Shown: positions 1 through 9,015, counted from the stretch's first letter. The stretch: DNA of 64,000 nucleotides from an uncultured bacterium (GCA_900319365.1 ONOE01000006.1:1-64000); one strand, 5' to 3'. The notes: generated from the sequence alone by a model not told the origin. A program made the numbers and translations.

Positions 1-162
1 ATAATCAGAAGATTCTTTCCAAAAGGAACGGATTTTGGTAAAATAAGTTCGGAGCAAATTAAATATGTAGAGAATTGGATAAATAACAGACCGATGAAAG
101 TTCTCAACTATTTAACACCAAATGAAAAATTCGCACAACTTAGTGTTGCGATTGCTTCTTGA
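1..162 (+). CDS. IS30-family transposase, C-terminal end (5'-truncated by window)
   Basis: The frame is open from base 1 to a TGA at 160-162 and gives 53 residues. It contains KGTDF, then VENWINNRP and a LTPNEKF-like segment. These match the C-terminal end of the DDE integrase core of IS30-type transposases (typically ENWINNRPRK followed by a TPNE motif). Family assignment is from recognised motifs. The catalytic Asp residues would lie upstream, outside the window, so it cannot be said whether the element is intact. No convincing terminal inverted repeat was recognised in the following 50 bases. Confidence 0.8.
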   Translation: MIRRFFPKGTDFGKISSEQIKYVENWINNRPMKVLNYLTPNEKFAQLSVAIAS

Positions 163-196
163 ATTCACCTAAAATCTGATGTAAAAATTTGTAACA

Positions 197-236
197 AAAA
201 AATTAAAAGGGTACAAGTATTTTTTTACTTGTACCC
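197..236 (-). terminator. Rho-independent terminator of the winged-helix gene
   Basis: A perfect 11-bp inverted repeat (209-219 with 226-236, loop TTTTTT) is followed, reading the minus strand, by a T-rich run (complement of 196-208). It lies about 55 bases beyond the stop of the minus-strand gene at 290-517, so it fits as that gene's terminator. Confidence 0.75.
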
Positions 237-289
237 GATAAGTTTGATATATATTTTATTTTTTATTTCTTTATTTATTTTATAAATAA

Positions 290-517
290 TTATTTAAGGC
301 TTACTCTTACGGCAGGTCCTTTTTGTTGAATATCAACTTTGTTTTCTCTTGCTAACCAGCCAAGACCTAAATCCGCAAAATTGCCTTTCAAATCTAATTC
401 TTTTTTCATTTTAGCAAATGAAGTTGCTCCGTTTGTGTGAAGATAGTTGTAAATTTCTCCTGCAGAAAAACCGATTTTTTCTTCTAATGTTAAATTTGAT
501 TTTTTTGATGATGCCAT
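290..517 (-). CDS. Small winged helix-turn-helix protein (DUF2582-like)
   Basis: A 75-residue basic protein. Residues 13-65 read like the small winged-helix family PF10771/DUF2582: 'IGFSAGEIYNYL', a middle 'SFAKMKKEL' helix, and the conserved 'LGLGWLARENKV' segment before the wing. Members of this family are presumed DNA-binding, but function is not established. The start is supported by AAGGAG about 8 bases before the ATG on the minus strand. The gene is monocistronic, with its own terminator at 197-236. The target is unknown. Confidence 0.75.
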   Translation of the reverse strand: MASSKKSNLTLEEKIGFSAGEIYNYLHTNGATSFAKMKKELDLKGNFADLGLGWLARENKVDIQQKGPAVRVSLK

Positions 518-640
518 GTTTATCTCCTTCCGTTTGACAAAATAATAATTGTATGTATGACACTTTTTCGATACTTCAATGGTAAGCTACTTTGACAATT
601 TTAACATCATATTATGGGTGTAGTTTTTAAGCGAATTTTT

Positions 641-649
641 ATGATAAAA
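641..649 (+). promoter_or_regulatory. Extended -10 promoter of the helicase-nuclease operon
   Basis: TGA followed by TAAAAT (644-649) forms an extended -10 element. It lies about 8 bases before the AAGGAG ribosome site (658-663) of the TTG-started helicase gene. No convincing -35 was seen at the matching distance. Confidence 0.4.
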
Positions 650-672
650 TAGGTCATAAGGAGTATTGCAAA

Positions 673-3600
673 TTGTTTATCGAGGGAAGTTTAGTTTCAA
701 ATAAGACCGATATTTTGATTGAAAAGTATTCGCAATTGCTAAATAGCGGAGTTAAGGCATCGGAAATTCTTGTGCTTGTTCAAAATTCTACCCTGAAAAA
801 CAATTTTAAAAACAAAGTGTCAGAGCAATTGCAGGTCGATTGTGTCGAAAATTTAAACATACATTCGTTTTTCTCGCTTGTTTATAACACGGTATCAGAC
901 AACTGGGCAATACTTGAAGATAGAAATATTTTTGATAATCCCGTAATTTTGCCGAATTTGTCGGGTCTTGAAGTTTCTCAATTTATCTTGAAAGATATTT
1001 TGAATAATGAAGTAAAATTCAAGGGCTACAATTCCAGAATGTCTTTAATTCAACAAATTTTCAGGAGATATTCTCTTATTGTTTTAAATGATTTAAATCA
1101 AAATGATGTTGATAAAAGGGCGCAAATTTTGCATGAAGGGTTTAGTGATGAAGCCTCTCTTGCAATAAAAAAACTCCTGCGCAAAACCCTTGAATTGCGA
1201 GGGTTTGATTATTTGAGGCAATGTCTTTTATTTAATTTTATTTATAAAAATACAAAATATTTTCAAAATATAAAATATTTATTTGTAGACGATGCCGATG
1301 AACTTGCGCCCGTGTGCGTGGATTTTATCGAATATTTATCAAAAAATCTGAAAGATTCTTTTATCGCAATTGACCCGATGGGCTCAAGCAGGAGCGGTTA
1401 TCTCGGCGCAGATAAAAACAATTATTCGATTTTAAAAAGAATTTTTGGTGATAGTTCTATTTTAAAACTTGATGAAAATAAAAATAAAAATGCCGACAAA
1501 CTTTTTAAAAACGTCATATCAAGCGGGGCAGAAATTCTTGATAATTTTTCTTACGAGTCATTTTCAAAACGTTCGGAAATGGTAGATTTTTCAATAAATA
1601 AAATTAACGAACTTTTAAAAAACGGAGTAAAACCCTGTGAAATATCCGTTATCACTCCCGTATGCGACGATATGTTGAAGTTTACTTTTAAAGAAAATTT
1701 TAAAAATATTCATCCGATGTTTTTAACGGGAAATGAAAAACTTATCCAAAACAAGCTTGTTCATTCGGCAATCACAATTTTAAAATTGAATACCGATTTG
1801 AGAAACTCTCTGTGCGAGTTTGATATAAGGATAATTCTATCTTCAATTCTCGGGATTCCATTAAAGTATTGCGAAGAAATTTTATCTTCGTTTGACAAAA
1901 CAAAAGAGCTTATTCCCTATGAATTTGCGGATAGCGATTACACTGTAAAATATGAAAATTTTTTAAATTTAGTCGAACAATTATCCGTTTCAAATAAGAA
2001 ATTATCGGAACAAATTATTGATATATATGATGAACTGTTTACGTTTAACGATTTTGATAAAAACGAAATCGGCAAGTTTAACTTTTTTATTAAACAAATC
2101 AGAGATTTTGAAAATATTTTCGGCAAGAATTTTAACAAGCGCAAATCGGACATAATTTTGCAGATCGAAAATTCCGTAATTTCCGAAAATCCGTATTCTG
2201 TTTTAGAAATTGAGCAAAACGATTTGATAATTTCTACCCCGCAAAAAATAATTGATTCTCAAATAAAAACAAAATATCAATTTTGGCTTGATATAACAAG
2301 CAGCGATTGGATAAAGTCTGATACGGGGCCATTATATAATGCGTGGGTTTTCCAAAAATACTGGGATAAAGATGAATATACCGTTGAAGATAATATAAAA
2401 TTGTCGGCAGAAAAAAATGCAAGGGTGCTACGCAAACTTACCCTCTGCGCCTATGAACATGTTTTCTGCACTTCAAGTTTGTTTGATTCAAACGGTGTGG
2501 AAAATTACGGCGGAATTGAAGAATATATCAAAGTCCCCGTAAATGATAATGCGCAGAAAAAAGACGAAAAAGTTTTTAAAATCATACCAAGACCCGATCA
2601 AAAACCTGTTTTGGATTATGAAAAAGGATATATGGGAATTTCGGCCGTTCCTGGTGCAGGAAAAACCACGATTTTGCTTGCGCTTATAATTAAACTGCTT
2701 TCAAAAGGTATTAACCCGGAAAATATTTTTGTTTTGACCTATATGGATTCTGCTGCCAGAAATTTCAGAGAACGTATTAAAGATGTTTACAAATCATCTT
2801 CTAAAATGCCTAATATAAGTACAATTCACGGACTTGCCCTGAGAATTTTAAAAGAAAACGGCAACTATGAAAAACTCGGGCTTTCGGGTGATTTTGAAAT
2901 TTGTGATGATTCTCAAAGAGGGCGGATTTTAAATGAAATTTCGCAGCGTTTGAAATTGGAAAAGAAAATGGCGGAGGAATTTGACAGAGCCGTTTCGACA
3001 TTCAAGATGAACGGCGGAAAAATCCCTGCTAATATTCAAGATGAAAAACTTAAAAAGTTTGCATATTTTTACCGCACTTATGTTATGGAACTAAAAACCA
3101 ACAACCTTATTGATTACGATGATATGCTCACGGGATCGGTAAAACTGCTTGAAGAAAACACAGATGTTTTGGAGTATTACCAAAATATCTGCCGATATTT
3201 AATTGAAGATGAGGCGCAGGATTCTTCGTTAATTCAGCAAAAATTAATATCGCTTCTCGGCGGGAAGTACAAAAATATTATCCGCTGCGGGGATGTTAAC
3301 CAATCTATTACGGCAACTTTTTCAAATGCAGATGTCGAGGGCTTCCGAAAATTTATAACAGAGCATTATAATGTAAGTATGAACTGTTCGCAAAGATGTA
3401 CAAAAGATGTATGGGAACTTGCAAATAAGTTCGTTGCCCTGTCGCTTGCGGAGGATACGAGTAAAAATGCATTTTTTAAAATGTTTATGCAGCCTGTAGA
3501 GGGCAAAAATCCTATCGAAAAAGATGCACTTCATGCAAAAATTTTTCAAACTTCTCAAGATGAAAAAAATAATGTGTTAAAAGTTATCAGAAATATTTTT

Positions 3601-4581
3601 TCTAAACACCCCGATTATACGATAGGAATTTTGCTGCGCAACAATTATCAGGTCGAATCTTGGCAAAACCTGATTGAAAACAGCGGATTTAAAGTAATAA
3701 CAAGAAATCAATGTCTTGCGCAAAAATCCGTATTCAGAATGGTGTTTGCCGTGATGAATATATGCTTGTATCCTTTTGATAACGATGTTTTAGGAAGCAA
3801 TTATGATATTCTGTCCGAAACGGGGCGCTACAAATACGGTTTTGGTGATGAAATAAAAAAATATGAAAACCCTTTCATAACTTTGAATGCGGATAATTTG
3901 AACAATGTTGATTTAGAACAATTTTACTGGGATGTAAATTATTGGGTTTCATTATGCAATTTGCCGCCTAATGAACTTGTTGTAAAAGCCGCACAGGATT
4001 TGGGTCTTATGAAATCCGAAACGGACAAATCAAATATTCATCTTATTTCAACCCTCATAAAAAGGCTTTGCATAAAAGATAATTCTTTGGCTTATGCTGT
4101 TTCAAGGCTTGCCGAGCTTTCTAAACGCCCGAATTTGAGCGGGTTTAAGTTCTTCTCTGAAGTTGATGAAGATGATAAAAAATCCTTGCAGGGAAAAGTA
4201 CAGATCATGACGATGCACAAGTCAAAAGGTGATGAATTTAATGTCGTATTTATTCCAGAGTTATCACAGAAAAATCTTCCGCTTACAATCGGTTCAATTA
4301 ATCTGAAATCCTCGGATTTTATAGAAGAAATTAAACGCTTGAATCCGCAATACAAGCAAAAATCCGATTTTGAATTAAAACGTGAAATTCTTGATGAAAA
4401 TTTAAGGCTTTTGTATGTAGCAATAACAAGGGCTAAAAACAGGCTTTACATAAGTACAAGCTTAAAAGAGAAAAATAAATATAACAAGATGAAAAATTCA
4501 GAGCCGAATATAATTTTTGAAGATTTGTTATCTGACTGTGTTCAAACGGAAGAAGCAGGAGGAAAAACCAATGCTGACTAA
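673..4581 (+). CDS. Two-motor UvrD/RecB-like DNA helicase (N-terminal motor degenerate)
   Basis: A 1302-residue protein starting at TTG, 9 bases after AAGGAG. The C-terminal half is an active-looking SF1 UvrD-type helicase: Walker A around residues 658-666 (VPGAGKTT), motif Ic (STIHGLALRIL), Walker B 843-847 (LIEDE), motif III (GDVNQSI), motif V (TMHKSKGDEFN) and motif VI (LLYVAITRAKNRL). The first roughly 600 residues also look like a UvrD fold but with decayed catalytic motifs: 'EGSLVSNKTD' for Walker A near residue 3, 'NIHSFFSLVY' for motif Ic, and 'FVDDADE' at 204-210 for Walker B. This resembles AddA plus AddB (or RecB plus RecC) joined in one chain. The next gene, overlapping by 11 bases, supplies a RecB-type nuclease. 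Predicted role: double-strand-break end processing. The role is inferred; the helicase family is clear. Confidence 0.85.
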   Translation: MFIEGSLVSNKTDILIEKYSQLLNSGVKASEILVLVQNSTLKNNFKNKVSEQLQVDCVENLNIHSFFSLVYNTVSDNWAILEDRNIFDNPVILPNLSGLEVSQFILKDILNNEVKFKGYNSRMSLIQQIFRRYSLIVLNDLNQNDVDKRAQILHEGFSDEASLAIKKLLRKTLELRGFDYLRQCLLFNFIYKNTKYFQNIKYLFVDDADELAPVCVDFIEYLSKNLKDSFIAIDPMGSSRSGYLGADKNNYSILKRIFGDSSILKLDENKNKNADKLFKNVISSGAEILDNFSYESFSKRSEMVDFSINKINELLKNGVKPCEISVITPVCDDMLKFTFKENFKNIHPMFLTGNEKLIQNKLVHSAITILKLNTDLRNSLCEFDIRIILSSILGIPLKYCEEILSSFDKTKELIPYEFADSDYTVKYENFLNLVEQLSVSNKKLSEQIIDIYDELFTFNDFDKNEIGKFNFFIKQIRDFENIFGKNFNKRKSDIILQIENSVISENPYSVLEIEQNDLIISTPQKIIDSQIKTKYQFWLDITSSDWIKSDTGPLYNAWVFQKYWDKDEYTVEDNIKLSAEKNARVLRKLTLCAYEHVFCTSSLFDSNGVENYGGIEEYIKVPVNDNAQKKDEKVFKIIPRPDQKPVLDYEKGYMGISAVPGAGKTTILLALIIKLLSKGINPENIFVLTYMDSAARNFRERIKDVYKSSSKMPNISTIHGLALRILKENGNYEKLGLSGDFEICDDSQRGRILNEISQRLKLEKKMAEEFDRAVSTFKMNGGKIPANIQDEKLKKFAYFYRTYVMELKTNNLIDYDDMLTGSVKLLEENTDVLEYYQNICRYLIEDEAQDSSLIQQKLISLLGGKYKNIIRCGDVNQSITATFSNADVEGFRKFITEHYNVSMNCSQRCTKDVWELANKFVALSLAEDTSKNAFFKMFMQPVEGKNPIEKDALHAKIFQTSQDEKNNVLKVIRNIFSKHPDYTIGILLRNNYQVESWQNLIENSGFKVITRNQCLAQKSVFRMVFAVMNICLYPFDNDVLGSNYDILSETGRYKYGFGDEIKKYENPFITLNADNLNNVDLEQFYWDVNYWVSLCNLPPNELVVKAAQDLGLMKSETDKSNIHLISTLIKRLCIKDNSLAYAVSRLAELSKRPNLSGFKFFSEVDEDDKKSLQGKVQIMTMHKSKGDEFNVVFIPELSQKNLPLTIGSINLKSSDFIEEIKRLNPQYKQKSDFELKREILDENLRLLYVAITRAKNRLYISTSLKEKNKYNKMKNSEPNIIFEDLLSDCVQTEEAGGKTNAD

Positions 4582-5230
4582 TTTTTCTCCCAATATGATT
4601 AAAACATATATTGATTGCCCGAAGAAATACTATTTTCGCTATATTGAAAACGTTAATGTTCCGCAATCGGTTACTCCGTTCGAAAAAGGTAAAAAAATTC
4701 ATGCGCTTGCAAATTATTACCTGCAAAAAATCAAAATCGATCGTATTGAAACGGCTCTTAATGACAGGGAAAAAGCCGCATGGGAACTTTTGAAGTCGAA
4801 TCCTTTTTATAATATGGATTATTTAAAATCCGAGTTTTCGCTGATGATAAGGCTGTCTGAGGGCAAACAAAATTTCCGGGTCGGCGGAAGGCTTGATGCC
4901 GTTGTGCACAAGGAAAAAGATTTGTATATTCTTGATTATAAAACGGGTTCAACCCCGAAAAATCCCGAATATGATTTCCAAACAATGATTTATCTGCTGT
5001 GTGCAAAAAGGTATTTTAAAGATTTTAAAACAATTTCTTTTGTTTATATCAACTTGAAAGACAAAAATAATTACGTCATAAAGTTAACCGATGAATTGGA
5101 AAAGAAGTATGAAGAATTGGTTGCAAAAGAATGCGAAACGATACTTTCCGACAAGCTTTATTCTTGTAAAATTTCAGATAATTGCAAAAGGTGTGAATTT
5201 TACAAAATCTGTCCGCATGATGAAAAATAA
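4571..5230 (+). CDS. RecB-family PD-(D/E)XK exonuclease with Fe-S cluster (AddB/Cas4-like)
   Basis: A 219-residue protein. The ATG at 4571 follows AGGAGG by 7 bases; upstream in-frame ATGs lie inside the helicase gene and lack such a site. Nuclease motifs visible: H44 in KKIHALA, E88, D109 in GGRLDAVV, D122-x-K124 in ILDYKTG, and the RecB-family QxxxY motif (Q137, Y141). Cys16 plus C-terminal Cys205, Cys208 and Cys214 (CX2CX5C) match the four-cysteine [4Fe-4S] arrangement of AddB, Cas4 and Dna2. Overlap with the helicase gene implies translational coupling and a joint helicase-nuclease complex for recombinational repair. It has no cas neighbours, so a CRISPR role is unlikely. Confidence 0.85.
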   Translation: MLTNFSPNMIKTYIDCPKKYYFRYIENVNVPQSVTPFEKGKKIHALANYYLQKIKIDRIETALNDREKAAWELLKSNPFYNMDYLKSEFSLMIRLSEGKQNFRVGGRLDAVVHKEKDLYILDYKTGSTPKNPEYDFQTMIYLLCAKRYFKDFKTISFVYINLKDKNNYVIKLTDELEKKYEELVAKECETILSDKLYSCKISDNCKRCEFYKICPHDEK

Positions 5231-5297
5231 CAGGATTTAATAATTTTACAAAGATTGTTTTTTATGTCAAAATAAAGGCAAAGGGAGCATTATATCA

Positions 5298-8141
5298 ATG
5301 GGTAAATCAAAAACTTTAATACTGATAGACGGTCATGCATTAGCGTTTAGAGAGTTTTATGCTCTTGAAAGAACTCAGATGCGCACAAATGCGGGTACTC
5401 CGACGTGGGCTGTTTACGGATTTTTTAAAGCCATATTTGATTTACTTAAAAATAAAGACATAAATGCGGATTCTATCGGAGTTGCGTTTGACGTTTCCCA
5501 TCATACTTTCAGAACCGAAAAATATGTTGAATATAAAGCAAACAGAGAAGCTATGCCTGACGATATGCAGGCACAAATGAATTTTATTTATGAAGGGCTC
5601 AATGCTTTTAACATTCCTATTTATACAAAAGCGGGGTTTGAAGCGGATGATGTAATTGGTACGATTTCCCAAAAAGCCTGCGACTTGGGACACAAAACTT
5701 TGATACTGACGGGCGATCAGGATTCGTTCCAGTTGATTGACAAAAAAGGCTGCGTAAAGGTTATTATCCCGACAAAAGGCGAATTAAAAGAGTACGGTTG
5801 GGATGAAGTTTATGCAAAACTCGGGGTGTACCCCGATCAGGTTATTGATTACAAGGCTTTAAGGGGCGATACGTCGGATAATATCCCCGGGATTAAGGGC
5901 ATCGGCGAAAAAACTGCCGTAAAGCTCCTTGCACAATTCCAAACTGTTGATAATGTCCTTGCGCATGCGGACGAAATCTCGGGAAATGCAGTAAGAGAAA
6001 AAATAAAAAACGGGGTCGAATCTGCAAAATTAAGCAAATATCTTGCAACGATTGTTAGAGATGTAGATATAGATTTTGATTTTGACAAAACTAAAATTGA
6101 ATTGCCCGAAATCTCAAAAGTTACCGACTTTTTCAGACAAATGCAATTTTACAGTTTCTTAAAAAATATTGAAAACATTTTAAAAACTTTTAATAAAGAC
6201 GGGAAGTATGCACTCATGCAAGAAACCGCACAAAATCCTCAAAGCCCGAACGGTCAATTGGGACTTTTTGCACAGGCTGTTCAAACGCAGGTAAATAAAT
6301 CCGAAATGAATTATGAAAGTAAACTTATAACGGATTCTCAGGATTTGGCGGATTTGGTAAAAAAATTAAAAAGCAGTTCGCTTATTACTTATAAAACGTA
6401 CTCGCAATACGAAAATGCCACGAATTTTGATTTGACGGGAGTTGCGGTTGCAATAAATAAGGATTATTCTTATGACTCCTCAATAAAAATAACAGATACA
6501 AATGCCAAAAACGAATGCTATTATATCCCTGTCGGACATAATATTGAAAATCAACTGCCTGAAAAAGACGTTTTTGAGCAGTTGAAAGATGTTCTTCAAA
6601 ATCCCGAAATTAAAAAGTTTACGCATGACGTTAAAAACGAATTGAATATCGCAAATCGCTACGGAGTGCAGCTTCAAGGCGTTGTCTTTGATACCATGCT
6701 TGCAAGCTACATAAAAGATTCCGCAGCTTCAAACGCTTTTGATATTCAATGTATGGAAAGAATTAATCACATTTTAAATTCTGTCATAACGGATAACAAA
6801 AAGGTTAAATTCACAGATTATGATGTAGAAAATATAAAAACCTATACGGGGGATTGTTCTTCCGGCTTGTTTGAATTGACAAAGTTTTGGATAAATAATC
6901 TTGATAAACAGGAATATAAAATTTTAACCGATATTGAAATCCCGCTAAGCTATGTACTTTCAGGCATGGAATTAAACGGAGTATCTGTTGATACGGATTA
7001 TTTAAAACAGTTAACCAAAGAGCTTGATGCTCAAATTTCGCAGCTTGAGCAGCGAATTTATGAACTTGCGGGATCTACGTTCAATATAAATTCTCCCAAG
7101 CAGGTTGGCGAAATTCTTTTTGATAAATTGAATATCCAAACGGGCAAAAAACGAGGGAAAAATAAAAAATCCACAAGTGCGCAGGTTTTAAACGAATTAG
7201 CACAAGATCATGAAATTGTACAAAGAATACTTGATTACAGAAAGTATGCGAAATTAAAATCAACTTACACGGAAAGCTTGCCCGAACTTATCGACCCGAG
7301 GGATAACAGGATTCATACGACTTACAATCAGGCTTTGACGACAACCGGACGTCTGTCCTCCTCAAATCCCAATTTGCAAAATATACCCGTAAGAACGCCT
7401 GAGGGCAACAAAATAAGACAGGCTTTTATCCCGAAAGACAGGGAAAATTCCGTTATACTTTCAGCTGATTATTCTCAAATAGAATTAAGGCTTTTAGCAC
7501 ATGTATCAGAAGATGAACATTTGATAGAAGCTTTCAAATCGGGTGTTGATGTTCATACACTTACGGCATCTAAAGTTTTCGGTGTTCCCGTTGATGAAGT
7601 TACAAAAGATATGCGCCGCAGGTCAAAAGCGGTCAATTTCGGAATCGTATACGGACAAAGCAAATACGGACTTGCAAAAGCTTTGAAAATTACAAATGAT
7701 GAGGCTGAAAGCTTTATAAATAAATATTTTGAAACGTATCCTAAAGTTAAATTGTATATGCAGGCAATGGTTGAACTTGTAGAAAAACAGGGATATGTTG
7801 AAACAATCTTTGGCAGAAAACGATACCTTGATAAAGAGATTAACAGCCCCAACGGTATGATTAGAGAGTTTGCAAAAAGAGCGGCAATCAATCACCCCAT
7901 GCAGGGTTCGGCATCTGATTTAATTAAAATTGCAATGATAGATTTTTATAAAAAATTGAAAGATAACAATTTAAAATCAGAACTCATAATTCAGGTGCAC
8001 GATGAGCTTGTAGTCGAGGTCAAAAAATCGGAACTTGATACGGTAACAGAGCTTGTAAAGCAGGCAATGGAATTAAATCAGCCGCTTAGAGTTCCTTTAC
8101 TTGTAGATATAAATACGGGAGCATCATGGAAAGAATCATAA
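5298..8141 (+). CDS. polA: DNA polymerase I
   Basis: A 947-residue Pol I, normal length. The N-terminal 5'-3' exonuclease spans roughly residues 1-295 (LIDGHALAFREFYAL, LTGDQDSF, GDTSDNIPGIKGIGEKTA). A 3'-5' exonuclease-like fold spans roughly 345-530. The polymerase domain spans roughly 560-947, with motif A SADYSQIELRLLAH (D724), O-helix RRRSKAVNFGIVYG and motif C QVHDELVVEV (D902). The first proofreading motif (family FDTE) reads TYKT here, so the metal-binding Asp and Glu are missing and proofreading is probably lost. It follows the helicase-nuclease pair, consistent with a repair cluster. The ribosome site AGGGAG lies 12 bases upstream. Confidence 0.97.
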   Translation: MGKSKTLILIDGHALAFREFYALERTQMRTNAGTPTWAVYGFFKAIFDLLKNKDINADSIGVAFDVSHHTFRTEKYVEYKANREAMPDDMQAQMNFIYEGLNAFNIPIYTKAGFEADDVIGTISQKACDLGHKTLILTGDQDSFQLIDKKGCVKVIIPTKGELKEYGWDEVYAKLGVYPDQVIDYKALRGDTSDNIPGIKGIGEKTAVKLLAQFQTVDNVLAHADEISGNAVREKIKNGVESAKLSKYLATIVRDVDIDFDFDKTKIELPEISKVTDFFRQMQFYSFLKNIENILKTFNKDGKYALMQETAQNPQSPNGQLGLFAQAVQTQVNKSEMNYESKLITDSQDLADLVKKLKSSSLITYKTYSQYENATNFDLTGVAVAINKDYSYDSSIKITDTNAKNECYYIPVGHNIENQLPEKDVFEQLKDVLQNPEIKKFTHDVKNELNIANRYGVQLQGVVFDTMLASYIKDSAASNAFDIQCMERINHILNSVITDNKKVKFTDYDVENIKTYTGDCSSGLFELTKFWINNLDKQEYKILTDIEIPLSYVLSGMELNGVSVDTDYLKQLTKELDAQISQLEQRIYELAGSTFNINSPKQVGEILFDKLNIQTGKKRGKNKKSTSAQVLNELAQDHEIVQRILDYRKYAKLKSTYTESLPELIDPRDNRIHTTYNQALTTTGRLSSSNPNLQNIPVRTPEGNKIRQAFIPKDRENSVILSADYSQIELRLLAHVSEDEHLIEAFKSGVDVHTLTASKVFGVPVDEVTKDMRRRSKAVNFGIVYGQSKYGLAKALKITNDEAESFINKYFETYPKVKLYMQAMVELVEKQGYVETIFGRKRYLDKEINSPNGMIREFAKRAAINHPMQGSASDLIKIAMIDFYKKLKDNNLKSELIIQVHDELVVEVKKSELDTVTELVKQAMELNQPLRVPLLVDINTGASWKES

Positions 8142-8644
8142 AATCAGTAATGAATTTTTATAAAAAATTTTTATCCCCTCGCCCCTTGCGGGAGAGGGAA
8201 GAATTTCGACTAAAGTCTTTGGCGAAAGTCAGAAATTCGGGTGAGGGGTTTATATTATTGTTAATCCTTATATTAATGTCGGGTATTGTTCCTGTAAAAG
8301 CTGCCGAACAGCCTGATTTGAGCAACCTTATAACGGCGCAGAATATTAAATATTCGGATTGCACAAAGGTTTTTAATACCGATAATGTTCATCTTTTTTA
8401 TTTGACTGTTTCGGCGATTAATGCAAACAGATTTACGGTAGATGAAATCCAGTCCAAAATGGGTTATGTCCTTTTTACGGCGGTTAATAAGCAGTTCCTT
8501 GCATCTGTATCAAACGTCAATACAAATCAGGGAATGCTCAAAATTACCCCTGCTGACGGAAATTATTATTTTCAGCCGGGAATAATTTCAAATATCTATA
8601 AGTATATCGAATTAAATTTATCAAAAAATCTTGAAAATATTTAA
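8126..8644 (+). CDS. Exported protein of unknown function with repeat-encoded insert
   Basis: A 172-residue protein that overlaps the end of polA by 16 bases; GGGAG lies 4 bases before its ATG. After a basic N-terminus (to about residue 16) comes a charged stretch (roughly 17-41) encoded by the palindromic repeat at 8175-8248. A hydrophobic helix follows (ILLLILILMSGIVPV), then a possible signal peptidase site after VKA. The mature part (about 115 residues) has no recognised domain; it contains YLTVSAINANRF and a Gly/Tyr-rich 'DGNYYFQPG'. The insert sits between the n-region and h-region of the signal peptide, making an unusually long leader. An alternative ATG at 8150 lacks a ribosome site. 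Confidence 0.65.
   Translation: MERIIKSVMNFYKKFLSPRPLREREEFRLKSLAKVRNSGEGFILLLILILMSGIVPVKAAEQPDLSNLITAQNIKYSDCTKVFNTDNVHLFYLTVSAINANRFTVDEIQSKMGYVLFTAVNKQFLASVSNVNTNQGMLKITPADGNYYFQPGIISNIYKYIELNLSKNLENI
8175..8248. repeat. Palindromic repeat element inside a coding frame
   Basis: The ends CCCCTCGCCC (8175-8184) and GGGTGAGGGG (8239-8248) pair with one G-T. Inner arms GAATTTC (8201-8207) and GAAATTC (8232-8238) pair perfectly, and CCCTTGCGGG forms a small internal hairpin. It is GC-rich against an AT-rich background. Similar CCCTC...GCGGGAGAGGG palindromes are widespread intergenic repeats in bacteria. Here the open frame reads straight through it. Confidence 0.8.
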
Positions 8645-8662
8645 CAATATTTATATTTTCTC

Positions 8663-8691
8663 TTGATTTTTAGGTTTGCGCATACTATTAT
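8663..8691 (+). promoter_or_regulatory. Sigma-70 promoter of rpsO
   Basis: TTGATT (8663-8668), a 17-base spacer, then TATTAT (8686-8691). The predicted start near 8698 gives a leader of about 48 bases before the rpsO ATG. Confidence 0.6.
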
Positions 8692-8745
8692 CTTCAATGT
8701 AGAGTGCTTACGCCAATAATCACTCGAACAAAAAGGAAAAACAAT

Positions 8746-9015
8746 ATGTCAATTAACTTAGAAAACAAAAAAGAATTCGTCAAGAAATTCGGTAAAAACG
8801 AAAAAGACACAGGTTCATCAGCAGTTCAAATCGCAATGATGACAAAGAAAATCGTTGATTTAACAGAACACCTTAAATCAAACAAAAAAGATTATGCTAC
8901 AAAACGTGGTCTTTTGATGATGGTAGGTAAGAGAAAGAAACTTCTTTCTTACGTTAAATCTAAAAACCTTGATGAATACAGAGATTTGATTAAAAAGTTA
9001 AAAATCAGAGGTTAA
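8746..9015 (+). CDS. rpsO: 30S ribosomal protein S15
   Basis: 89 residues, the usual S15 length. Family landmarks: TGSSAVQIAMMTKKIVDLTEHL and the basic 'KRGLLMMVGKRKKLLSYV' segment that contacts 16S rRNA. The ATG at 8746 is chosen because AAGGAAA lies 6-7 bases upstream and the protein then matches S15 exactly; the longer frame from 8704 is unsupported. S15 binds 16S rRNA early in 30S assembly. It is a single-gene unit with its own promoter and terminator, and codon use is biased as for a highly expressed gene. Confidence 0.97.
   Translation: MSINLENKKEFVKKFGKNEKDTGSSAVQIAMMTKKIVDLTEHLKSNKKDYATKRGLLMMVGKRKKLLSYVKSKNLDEYRDLIKKLKIRG

Noticed and set aside
1-290. Exact right end of the IS30-type element
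   Set aside because: The only inverted repeat nearby (209-236) has a T tract on the minus strand and fits a terminator for the winged-helix gene; no element terminus could be matched without the left end.
592-615. TTGACA with TATTAT as the helicase promoter
   Set aside because: The spacer is only 12 bases, too short for sigma-70; the extended -10 at 641-649 is better placed.
4571-5230. Cas4-like nuclease as part of a CRISPR system
   Set aside because: No cas1, cas2, effector or repeat array is present in the window. The adjacency and overlap with a UvrD-like helicase favour an AddAB-type repair role.
7553-7895. Long antisense open frames opposite polA
   Set aside because: They are shadows of a strongly conserved coding sequence, with no ribosome site or family similarity.
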